Source: Betaproteobacteria bacterium (GTDB taxonomy: Bacteria > Pseudomonadota > Gammaproteobacteria > Burkholderiales > Rhodocyclaceae). Taken from it: a stretch of 64,000 nucleotides of DNA. Below the pieces are notes generated by a model. The model was not told the DNA's origin. It saw only the letters and a program-made list of their open reading frames with translations, and did no database searches. Both the position numbers and the translations under genes were made by a program. Positions 55,623 to 62,675 of the stretch are shown piece after piece (within the stretch, counting starts at the first letter, position 1; every line of letters begins with the position of its first letter). The stretch covers positions 119,604 to 183,603 of the forward strand of contig JACRAR010000062.1 of NCBI GenBank assembly GCA_016234745.1, read 5' to 3'.

Positions 55623-56519
55623 ATGTCGACCCCTGATTTCAACTTGCTCGTCACTCTTGATGTGCTTCTTGCGGAAGGGAGCGTTGCGCGCGCTGCACGA
55701 CGGTTGCGGCTGAGCCCTTCGGCGATGAGCCGGGCACTGGCACGATTGCGTGAGACGACAGGTGATCCGTTGTTGGTTAGAGCTGGACGCGGCCTCGTCC
55801 CCACACCCCGGGCGATCGAACTGCGCGAGCGGGTCAGCCAACTCGTGCAGGATGGAAAAGCGGTCTTGCGTCCCGCCGACAAGCTCGACCTCAAACAGCT
55901 CGTCCGGACTTTCACGTTGCGAACCAGCGACGGTTTTGTGGAGAACTTCGGACCGGACCTTATAGCCCGGGTTGGCAAGGCGGCTTCCGGCGTGCGGCTG
56001 TGCTTTGTGCAGAAGCCTGACAAAGACAGCATGTCACTCCGTGACGGGATCGTCGATCTCGAAACAGGTGTTGTGGGGAATGCGGCGGCTCCGGAACTGC
56101 GTGTCCAGGCGTTGTTCCGAGACCGTTTTATCGGCGTCGTGCGGAAGGGACACCCACTGAGCCGGGGCAAGATCACACCCTCCCGTTACGCGGCTGGCAA
56201 GCACATCTATTTCTCGCGGCGCGGCCTTGACAAGGGACCGATCGATGCAGCCTTGGGTTCGCTTGGTCTGGAACGGGAAATCGTCACGATCGTCGGGGGT
56301 TTCCCGGCTGCGCTGGCCCTAGCCCGGGCCTCGGATTTGATTGCCAGCGTTCCCGAACGCCATACCGGGAATCTGCGTGCCGGAATGTATAGCTTTCCCC
56401 TTCCGGTCCCTATGCCGGAGTTCACTGTTTCGTTGCTCTGGCATCCGAGGTTGCATGCCGATCCAGCGCATCGTTGGTTGCGCAACCTCGTTCTGGATAT
56501 CTGCGCGGCGTTGCGCTGA
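55623..56519 (+). CDS. LysR-family transcriptional regulator
   Basis: 298 residues. N-terminal winged HTH (SVARAARRLRLSPSAMSRAL, about 20-40, then LRETTGDPLLVRAGRGLVPT) and a C-terminal periplasmic-binding-like effector domain (about 90-298). Divergent from the MFS-cupin pair with 138 bases between, the common layout where a LysR regulator controls its neighbour. The effector is unknown. 209 bases downstream (56520-56728) hold nothing recognisable. Confidence 0.92.
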   Translation: MSTPDFNLLVTLDVLLAEGSVARAARRLRLSPSAMSRALARLRETTGDPLLVRAGRGLVPTPRAIELRERVSQLVQDGKAVLRPADKLDLKQLVRTFTLRTSDGFVENFGPDLIARVGKAASGVRLCFVQKPDKDSMSLRDGIVDLETGVVGNAAAPELRVQALFRDRFIGVVRKGHPLSRGKITPSRYAAGKHIYFSRRGLDKGPIDAALGSLGLEREIVTIVGGFPAALALARASDLIASVPERHTGNLRAGMYSFPLPVPMPEFTVSLLWHPRLHADPAHRWLRNLVLDICAALR

Positions 56520-56728
56520 AGGCGGTGAAAGATGCAGGCTGGTTTCCAACGCTTCGAACTCGCTGTCTAGAAGCTGCCTTTGAATTTTGGTATCTCCAGA
56601 CCAGGAAAACACCGGAAGTTTGCGTCTTCATCAGTCAGCCACCAGCAAAAAGCCGTCATAGACTGTGCTAGCGGGAACGGCAGCAATCTGAGTTCAACCG
56701 GCCTCTCAAATCGTGATGAACTCATCAA

Positions 56729-57223
56729 TCACGAATTGCTTTTATCCGGAACGAATCTAAGAACAACACCATTGTTACAATAACGTAGTCCGGTTGGGCG
56801 CGGACCATCGTTGAACACGTGACCGTGATGACCGCCACAGCGCGCGCAATGATATTCCGTCCGCAGCGTGCCAAGTCCCCAGTCGGTCTTGGTTTCGACG
56901 GAGCCAGGCAGTACATCGTAGAAGCTCGGCCAACCCGTTCCACTATCGAATTTGTACTTTGACGGGAACAATGGCAGGCCACAGGCAACACAAACGAACA
57001 GACCGGCGCGAGCCTCATGATTGAGCGGACTGGTGAAAGCCCGCTCGGTTCCTTCTTCCCGCAAAACAATGTACTGTTCAGCAGTAAGCTGTTTCTTCCA
57101 TTCCGCGTGGGTTTTATCCATTCTTGCGATGCGCTCCATAGCGAGTGCCGGCAAAACAGAAGGGACTGTCAGAAAGAAACCGACTACTCCTAGCGATCGG
57201 TTGATAAATAATCGTCTGTCCAT
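56729..57223 (-). CDS. msrB: Exported peptide methionine-(R)-S-oxide reductase MsrB
   Basis: 164 residues from ATG 57223. N-terminal signal peptide or anchor (SLGVVGFFLTVPSVLPALA), so it works in the envelope. Zinc-binding CxxC pairs CVACG and CARCGGHHGHVF; catalytic Cys in LRYCNNGVVLRFV near the C-terminus; GTGWPSFYD substrate region. Reduces methionine-R-sulfoxide. It has its own promoter with the ECF motif, about 40 bases upstream, and lies downstream of the anti-sigma and sigma genes. Confidence 0.95.
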   Translation of the reverse strand: MDRRLFINRSLGVVGFFLTVPSVLPALAMERIARMDKTHAEWKKQLTAEQYIVLREEGTERAFTSPLNHEARAGLFVCVACGLPLFPSKYKFDSGTGWPSFYDVLPGSVETKTDWGLGTLRTEYHCARCGGHHGHVFNDGPRPTGLRYCNNGVVLRFVPDKSNS

Positions 57224-57260
57224 AATCGTCACCGTGCCGTTTGTTCTTGACCTGTCCACT

Positions 57261-57289
57261 GATTCGCACGCCGATCAAAAAAAGTTACA
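57261..57289 (-). promoter_or_regulatory. Predicted ECF-sigma promoter of msrB
   Basis: On the minus strand, TGTAAC (57289-57284) with five to seven T directly after it, total spacer 17, CGAATC (57266-57261). It is near-identical to the msrA promoter at 58515-58543. The -10 box ends 37 bases before the msrB ATG. Assignment to the neighbouring ECF sigma factor is inferred from the shared motif and location. Confidence 0.7.
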
Positions 57290-57330
57290 CCGTCACAAGA
57301 GAGGCACTCAGGTAGGGAGGACTGCATTAG

Positions 57331-57969
57331 CTACCATTTGAGCAACCATTTGCCCAGCCACAGGCCCAGAATGCCAATAGCCAGCATTGGCAGGTAGTGC
57401 CATTCGATGACATGCACAATGGAGTCGTTCACCTCCTGCAATCTCAACCAGAGCGCCCCGACACTGAATGCGGAGAGTATCGCAATGCTGCCAGCCCACT
57501 GGTAATGAGTGCTGGCGAACTTGCGCATGGCGTAAAAGATCCACCCGGTCGGTAGCAGGGCCACCAAGACGATGCAGAGGGTGCATTGAAAGCTGTGTTC
57601 GGGTAGTGCTGCGGGAGGAATATCGGTACTCCAGGAAAGCAGCATCACGACCAGGAATAACCCAAACAGCCACAGCGGAGAGAAGACCAGGACACGCTTT
57701 TGATGTAGGTCGGGAAAGGACAGTAATGCCGCACTAAGTGAAGTCGCGATGAAGAGCATGAGCAGCGTGGCAACTTCAGCGACGAACCAGGGCTGACTGA
57801 TGGCTTGGCGCCAATCGGGGCGTACCCCGGAAACTGCTAGCGATACGACAAGGTACAAGGCGGCGGCCCCAACCCACTTCAGACTCAGCAAATAGGGGTG
57901 GGGTGCCGGCTTGATCACCGGGGTATCGTCAGCCAGTTGCGCTATCAGTTGATCAAAGTCTTTCATCAT
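57331..57969 (-). CDS. nrsF: NrsF-family (DUF1109) membrane anti-sigma factor
   Basis: 212 residues with six predicted membrane helices (for example YLVVSLAVSGV, VATLLMLFIATSLSAALLSF, LWLFGLFLVVMLLSW). The short cytoplasmic N-terminus, MMKDFDQLIAQLADDTPV, is the conserved sigma-binding segment of the family. NrsF proteins hold an ECF sigma at the membrane until stress such as chromate, cadmium or hypochlorite is sensed, probably through conserved cysteines; here two lie in the FQCTLCI segment. Overlaps the sigma gene by 4 bases. Confidence 0.88.
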   Translation of the reverse strand: MMKDFDQLIAQLADDTPVIKPAPHPYLLSLKWVGAAALYLVVSLAVSGVRPDWRQAISQPWFVAEVATLLMLFIATSLSAALLSFPDLHQKRVLVFSPLWLFGLFLVVMLLSWSTDIPPAALPEHSFQCTLCIVLVALLPTGWIFYAMRKFASTHYQWAGSIAILSAFSVGALWLRLQEVNDSIVHVIEWHYLPMLAIGILGLWLGKWLLKW

Positions 57970-58502
57970 CGTTCCAGTTTCTGCCGCAGAACCTTGTAGG
58001 CGCGGAATGCCGCGACTTTTACAGCGGACTCGGTCATGCCGAGCTTTATCGCCACTTCCTTGGAGGTATAACCCTCCTTATGCATCAATTGCAAGATAGT
58101 CGCCTGCCTTTCTGGCAACTTAAGGATTTCCCCACTGATGGATTCGTAACTGATATCAGGTTCGGTTACATCTTCAGATAAATTATTTTCCAGATCGGCA
58201 ATATCTTCAGCATGACGTAAGTGATCCGCGTAATGTGTACGCAGATAGTCCTGCAGGCGAAATTTTGCAATCGCAAACATCCAGGGCTGGTAAGACCGCT
58301 TGCCGTCATAAGTATGGCGGGCCTTGTGGATGGAGATCAGAATCTCCTGCAGCAAGTCGTCCACTTCGCTCTCGAAACTGAGGCGTCTGGCCAGAAAGGG
58401 CCGTAACAGCCGCCCCGATTCACGTAAAAGTTCCGCATAGGCAGTCTTCTCCCCTTCCAGCGCCCGACGCATCAGTCCTTCCAGATTGGTTTTTTCTTCC
58501 AC
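57966..58502 (-). CDS. ECF sigma factor (SigF-like, NrsF partner)
   Basis: 178 residues from GTG 58502. Region 2 (SFESEVDDLLQEILISIHKA and YQPWMFAIAKFRLQDYLRTH) and region 4 HTH (YTSKEVAIKLGMTESAVKVA) are complete; region 1 and 3 are absent, as in ECF sigmas. Coupled to nrsF by an ATGA overlap. The start codon abuts the -35 box of the divergent msrA promoter, so the two divergent transcripts share control DNA. No copy of the motif points toward the sigma gene itself. Confidence 0.93.
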   Translation of the reverse strand: MEEKTNLEGLMRRALEGEKTAYAELLRESGRLLRPFLARRLSFESEVDDLLQEILISIHKARHTYDGKRSYQPWMFAIAKFRLQDYLRTHYADHLRHAEDIADLENNLSEDVTEPDISYESISGEILKLPERQATILQLMHKEGYTSKEVAIKLGMTESAVKVAAFRAYKVLRQKLER

Positions 58503-58514
58503 GATGGATTTGGA

Positions 58515-58543
58515 TGTAACTTTTTCGGCGGCGGGTTCGAATC
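58515..58543 (+). promoter_or_regulatory. Predicted ECF-sigma promoter of the msrA operon
   Basis: TGTAAC (58515-58520), TTTTT, total spacer 17, CGAATC (58538-58543). Matches the msrB promoter across TGTAACTTTTT and CGAATC with equal spacing. Located 111 bases before the msrA start, just outside the sigma gene. This leaves a leader of about 100 bases. Confidence 0.7.
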
Positions 58544-58653
58544 AACAGGCGAACGGTGCAAATAGAACGCTTTGCGGCAGCGCCCAGAGAACATGATTGT
58601 CGCAATCATGCCACCATTTGCGCTGAAGAATAATACGATATTGGAGAGATTCG

Positions 58654-59307
58654 ATGACTCCGGATTCCATAGACAGCAACCTGTTCATCAAGTGCCTTTG
58701 TCACTATGTTATGACCATGAGCACCTGTCTCATGCTCGGCCTTGGAATCAGTTTGAGCGCTTCGGCAGCAGCTGGCGAACAAACTGCAGTATTTGCAGGA
58801 GGCTGCTTTTGGGGGGTCGATGCCGTGTTCAAGCACATCAAGGGCGTGTCGGAAGTGGTGTCCGGTTATGCCGGTGGTTCCGCGGCCACGGCCCATTACT
58901 CACAAGTCGGCAAAGGCGACACCGGCCATGCTGAATCGGTGCGCGTTCGTTTTGACCCGGCGCAAGTGTCATACCAAGATTTGCTGCAGGTATTTTTCAG
59001 TGTGGCCCACGACCCCACCCAGCTCAATCGTCAGGGGCCTGATGAGGGTACGCAGTACCGCTCGGCGATCTTTTATACCAGTCCAGAACAGCAGGCCGCC
59101 GCCAGCAGCTACATCGATCAATTGAATACCAAGCGCGCCTTTCCCCGTCCTGTCGTGACCCAACTCGCGCCATTGCAGGCGTTCTATCCGGCTGAAGCGT
59201 ATCACCAGAACTATTTGGCGTTGCATCCAAACCAGCCCTACATCGTCTTTAACGATATGCCCAAGTTGCAGCAACTGCGCAATCAGTTTCCGAAGCTGTA
59301 TCAATAA
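58654..59307 (+). CDS. msrA: Exported peptide methionine-(S)-S-oxide reductase MsrA
   Basis: 217 residues after a TTGGAGAG ribosome-binding site. Signal peptide about 1-40 (TMSTCLMLGLGISLSASAAA). Catalytic motif GGCFWGVDAVF, GYAGGSAATAHYSQVGKGDT, GHAESVRVRFDP. Reduces methionine-S-sulfoxide in the periplasm. It is the first gene of a plus-strand set continuing to the MKKD-repeat gene. Usual C-terminal resolving cysteines are absent, so an external thiol donor is likely. Confidence 0.95.
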   Translation: MTPDSIDSNLFIKCLCHYVMTMSTCLMLGLGISLSASAAAGEQTAVFAGGCFWGVDAVFKHIKGVSEVVSGYAGGSAATAHYSQVGKGDTGHAESVRVRFDPAQVSYQDLLQVFFSVAHDPTQLNRQGPDEGTQYRSAIFYTSPEQQAAASSYIDQLNTKRAFPRPVVTQLAPLQAFYPAEAYHQNYLALHPNQPYIVFNDMPKLQQLRNQFPKLYQ

Positions 59308-59321
59308 GTTCAGAGGACTGT

Positions 59322-59705
59322 ATGTCAAGCATAAGCTCGATCGGATCCTCACTATCGCCCAGCCTGTTTGGTGTTGGCCAATCGACTGCCGGCCTTGAGG
59401 CACAACTTGCCCGGTACCAAATCCAACTGGCCGACTGGGTTAGTTGCCCCTCCTGCAAAACCCCTGAGGGTAAAGCCAAGATTCAGGAACTATCGAACAA
59501 GGTGAGTGATACACAACAGCGAATCAAAGCGGCTATTTCTCCGCAAAGTATCCTGCCAGCAGTTCGGGCTGCGGATTCGACCAGCGATGGCAATGAAAGC
59601 CAAACCATGCTGTCTTTAGACATAGAAGGGCTTGGTGATAAATCATCACCCCACCTTTCAACTGTCACCGGCACCAGCGGGGTTTTCCTGAATGTGTTTG
59701 CGTAG
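59322..59705 (+). CDS. Small FlxA-like protein with a CPSC motif
   Basis: 127 residues, starting 14 bases after msrA. Ser-rich N-terminus (MSSISSIGSSLSP), then a helical segment ending in LADWVSCPSCKTPEGKAKIQ and a coiled-coil-like helix. The tail is less ordered. No signal peptide. The CxxC could bind metal or do thiol chemistry. Similar short proteins that I recall as FlxA-like have no established role; recognition is tentative. Confidence 0.65.
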   Translation: MSSISSIGSSLSPSLFGVGQSTAGLEAQLARYQIQLADWVSCPSCKTPEGKAKIQELSNKVSDTQQRIKAAISPQSILPAVRAADSTSDGNESQTMLSLDIEGLGDKSSPHLSTVTGTSGVFLNVFA

Positions 59706-59780
59706 ATTATTGGTCGGCGCCAACGTCTTGCACGAATGGAGCGCGCAGCGTTGCTGCTGATTTCTGGATATCGGATACCC

Positions 59781-60377
59781 ATGACTGAACCTGTTCACAC
59801 TATCCATCCTGTGTGGCTGCGTGCGACGCACTGGCTCAACGCCATCGCAGTGGTCATCCTGGCTATGAGCGGCTGGCGCATTTACAACGCGGCTCCTTTC
59901 TTCGACTTTCAGTTTGCCAAAGCGATCACGCTAGGGGGTTGGCTCGGTGGGGCAATTCAGTGGCACTTCGCGGCGATGTGGCTACTTGCCATAAACGGCT
60001 TGCTGTACTTGAGTTTGAATCTCGTCACCGGACGGCTGCGGGTGAAATTTTTTCCCTTGAGTTTGCGGGCTGTGATCGCTGACCTGTTTGCTGCTCTGCA
60101 TGGGCAGTTGTCGCATGCGAACCTGGGTCAATACAACGCAGTGCAGCGCACAGCCTACCTGTTTGTGATATGCGACACCCTGATGCTGGTCTTCTCTGGT
60201 TTGGTGTTATGGAAGTCGGTTCAGTTTCCCTTATTGCGAGAAATCCTGGGTGGCTATGAGGCGGCGCGCCGCATCCATTTTTTTGCCATGTCTGCGCTGG
60301 GGATATTTGTTGTGGTACACCTGTTTATGGTTGCGCTGGTGCCGCGTTCGCTGGTGACCATGATACGAGGCCGTTAA
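59781..60377 (+). CDS. Cytochrome b561 family membrane protein
   Basis: 198 residues from ATG 59781 (a frame from 59736 lacks a ribosome site). Four membrane helices with heme-ligand-type histidines: HPVWLRATHWLNAIAVVILA, WHFAAMWLLAINGLLYL, AVQRTAYLFVICDTLMLVFS and HFFAMSALGIFVVVHLFMVAL. Resembles Ni/Fe-hydrogenase-type b subunits. It probably feeds quinol electrons to the molybdoenzyme encoded 13 bases downstream, an arrangement analogous to MsrQ with MsrP. Confidence 0.88.
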   Translation: MTEPVHTIHPVWLRATHWLNAIAVVILAMSGWRIYNAAPFFDFQFAKAITLGGWLGGAIQWHFAAMWLLAINGLLYLSLNLVTGRLRVKFFPLSLRAVIADLFAALHGQLSHANLGQYNAVQRTAYLFVICDTLMLVFSGLVLWKSVQFPLLREILGGYEAARRIHFFAMSALGIFVVVHLFMVALVPRSLVTMIRGR

Positions 60378-60390
60378 GGAGGCAACCTCT

Positions 60391-61168
60391 ATGATCAAGA
60401 AATCGCCCCGACTGGCCAAGATTGATGGAAACGCCGTAGTGAAGGAAGCACTAAAACGAATCATATTGCCTTCGCGCCGCCAATTCCTGCAGCGGTCACT
60501 GACACTGGGCGGCCTGTCTTTGCTGACCGGATGCGCGATCATCGACGAGGAGAGCGTCGAGCATGCCTTGATGAAGGTCTCGCGCTTCAATGACGAGGTA
60601 CAAGGTTGGCTGTTCGATCCGAAACTGCTGGCACCGACCTATCCCGAATCGATGATCACGCGGCCATTCCCGTTCAATGCATACTATGGTGAGGACGAAA
60701 TACGCGAGGTCGATAGTGATAGCTACCGCCTCGAGGTGACCGGCCTGGTTGCTGACAAGCACACCTGGACACTTCGCGAGCTTCAGGCACTACCGCAGAC
60801 CAACCAGATCACGAGACATATCTGCGTCGAAGGTTGGAGCGCCATCGGCAAATGGGGGGGGCGTGCCGTTTTCAGCTTTCCTTGCCCGAGTCGGCGCAGA
60901 CACAAGCGCAAAGTATGTGGGCTTCAAATGTGTTGACGATTATTACACCAGCATCGACATGCCGACGGCACTGCATCCCCAGACACTGCTTACCTTGAGC
61001 TACGACGGCCAGCCGTTGCCGCCGAAATACGGATTCCCGATGAAGCTGCGCATGCCGACCAAACTCGGCTACAAGAATCCAAAGCATATCCAGGTGATTT
61101 TCGTTACGAACACCTACCCCGGAGGCTACTGGGAAGACCAGGGGTACAACTGGTTCGGTGGCAGCTGA
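60391..61168 (+). pseudogene. Sulfite-oxidase-like molybdoenzyme, split by a G8 frameshift
   Basis: Oxidoreductase of the SoxC/YedY (MsrP) fold. Tat-type signal RRQFLQRSLTLGG, with a possible lipobox LLTGC. The molybdenum-ligand Cys lies in TRHICVEGWSAIGKW. Directly after this comes a run of eight G (60854-60861). As written, the frame ends at 60936 after 181 residues of which the last about 20 are nonsense. With seven G the frame continues with GGVPFSAFLARVGADTSAKY and runs to the stop at 61168, about 258 residues in all. Cause unresolved: phase variation, slippage, decay or sequencing error. Confidence 0.85.
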
Positions 61169-61241
61169 GCTACGCTCAGATGTCCTGAAGCGACGGCAAC
61201 ACAGCCAATCATTGATCTAATTACTTACTAAAGGAATCACC

Positions 61242-61499
61242 ATGAATAAAATCGCAACAATTCTTTTGTCCCTTGCTTTTTTTCTGGGCGGTGGCAACGC
61301 GTTCGCCGACGAAGCTATGAAAAAAGACCCGATGGCCCATGATGGCATGCACAAAGACGAGATGAAAAAGGATGCCATGGCCAAGGATGGCATGAAAAAG
61401 GACGGTATGAAGAAAAATGCCGCGGCCACGGAGGGTGTAAAGAAGGACGGTATGAAGAAAGATGCCATGGCCAAAGACGGTAACGAGATGAAAAAGTGA
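61242..61499 (+). CDS. MXKDX-repeat exported peptide
   Basis: 85 residues. Signal peptide 1-22 ending in NAFADE, then repeated Met-Lys-Lys-Asp-Gly/Ala units (MKKDAMAKDGMKKDGMKK and similar). Very rich in Met and Lys, likely unstructured. Such pentapeptide MXKDX proteins occur near sulfite-oxidase-like genes; a methionine-rich oxidant sink or metal ligand is plausible. AAAGGAATC ribosome site. Ends in a terminator. Confidence 0.85.
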   Translation: MNKIATILLSLAFFLGGGNAFADEAMKKDPMAHDGMHKDEMKKDAMAKDGMKKDGMKKNAAATEGVKKDGMKKDAMAKDGNEMKK

Positions 61500-61534
61500 G
61501 TCGGCGCTAGAGTCGTTGGAGTGTCTTGATCCGA

Positions 61535-61567
61535 GGGCACAGGCCAAAAGCGTGTGTCCCTTTTTTA
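61535..61567 (+). terminator. Terminator after the MKKD-repeat gene
   Basis: GGGCACA (61535-61541) pairs with TGTGTCCC (61553-61560) with one bulged base, followed by TTTTTTATT. 35 bases after the stop; it closes the msrA transcription unit. Confidence 0.7.
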
Positions 61568-61648
61568 TTCTCTCGTGCAAGGCCAAATGGGCCTGCCGTT
61601 TTATCACCGAACCTGTCTTATCAGGTTCAACCCCCTGTGTGGCATCGA

Positions 61649-61894
61649 TCAGATCTTTCTTCCCGAATGCCCGAGCGTTTTCCACGCACCAAATGCTGCT
61701 GCGGCCCCAGCATGGCCTTCTGGAATTACTGGACATGTCGGTAGAGACGCTGGTCTGAGTGCGAATTTGTCTAGGTTTGCGTTGGTTGCATCTGGCTGGG
61801 CAATAGTTTTGGTTGCTCGATCGACGCCTTCAGGTATGTTGATATCTGCGGGTTCCCATGTCCGATCGTGAGTTTCAATTGTTCGCTTATTCAT
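61649..61894 (-). CDS. Possible small hypothetical protein
   Basis: 81 residues from ATG 61894, with AGGAGAG 6 bases upstream. No hydrophobic segment and no known motif. The first 50 residues look protein-like (TWEPADINIPEGVDRATKTI). The C-terminus (PEGHAGAAAAFGAWKTLGHS) is low in complexity and may result from a frameshift. It stands alone, convergent with the MKKD gene. Confidence 0.35.
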   Translation of the reverse strand: MNKRTIETHDRTWEPADINIPEGVDRATKTIAQPDATNANLDKFALRPASLPTCPVIPEGHAGAAAAFGAWKTLGHSGRKI

Positions 61895-62005
61895 TGCACT
61901 CTCCTGACGTCAGTGCGCCCTTCTATAGCTACGGGGTATGTGCTCTATATTTTACCCAGGGCATGTAGCAGATATTCATTGATTGGCTAACGACTTGAAA
62001 GGTAC

Positions 62006-62527
62006 TCAAGTCTTTAATCGCATAGCGCCCAAGAAGTCGAGCTTGCCAACGGGGATTCCCTTGGATCGAAGGATATCGTAAGCAGTAGCCGCGTGGAAAT
62101 GAAAGTTAGGCAAGGAGAATGAAAGTACGAAATTCTCCGCTGTGAAGGGTAGCTTCTTATCGCGGACCTCAAAGACGATATCCGCGTCTTCGTACGCATT
62201 CACTTCTTCCGGCGTGAGTTTCATGAGGCCATCGAGAGCATCCGCAATCAGCACTTTCAGACCCTGGTAATCGTGATTTGGCAGATCTTTGGGTGGGCGA
62301 AAAACGCCGTTCTTGATTCCCTCGATCGCCCCAATGGAATGATGGGCGACGGATTGGATCTGGAAGCGAAATGGAAGCATATCGTGGAAGATGCGAGTTT
62401 CAACGATCGTTTCTGGATCGATACAGTTGTCCTTGCAATAGGAAAGGCCCTTGTCCAGAAAGCCGCTAACCGCACCTAGCGTTTGTAGGTAACACATTAC
62501 GCTTGAGTCGTATAAAGAATTTGCCAT
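62006..62527 (-). CDS. DUF1993 family protein
   Basis: 173 residues from ATG 62527, with AGAGGTG 9 bases upstream; a GTG at 62539 lies inside that ribosome site. DinB-like helical bundle family: MLPFRFQIQSVAHHSIGAIE has candidate metal-binding His, and FSLPNFHFHAATAYDILRSK is the usual C-terminal block. Soluble and of unknown function. The IS630 element was inserted 148 bases upstream of its start. Confidence 0.85.
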   Translation of the reverse strand: MANSLYDSSVMCYLQTLGAVSGFLDKGLSYCKDNCIDPETIVETRIFHDMLPFRFQIQSVAHHSIGAIEGIKNGVFRPPKDLPNHDYQGLKVLIADALDGLMKLTPEEVNAYEDADIVFEVRDKKLPFTAENFVLSFSLPNFHFHAATAYDILRSKGIPVGKLDFLGAMRLKT

Positions 62528-62675
62528 GGTCGTCTTCACCTCTTAGAACCTTTTGATTAAGCGAGATCTGAGTGACTTTCGATACAGCTTGTCACTTCAT
62601 GCGGGCTTTATAGCACAATAGTTGACTGGTATCATCTGGTTCTATTGTGGGAGAGGAATCAAAATTCCTTTTCTA

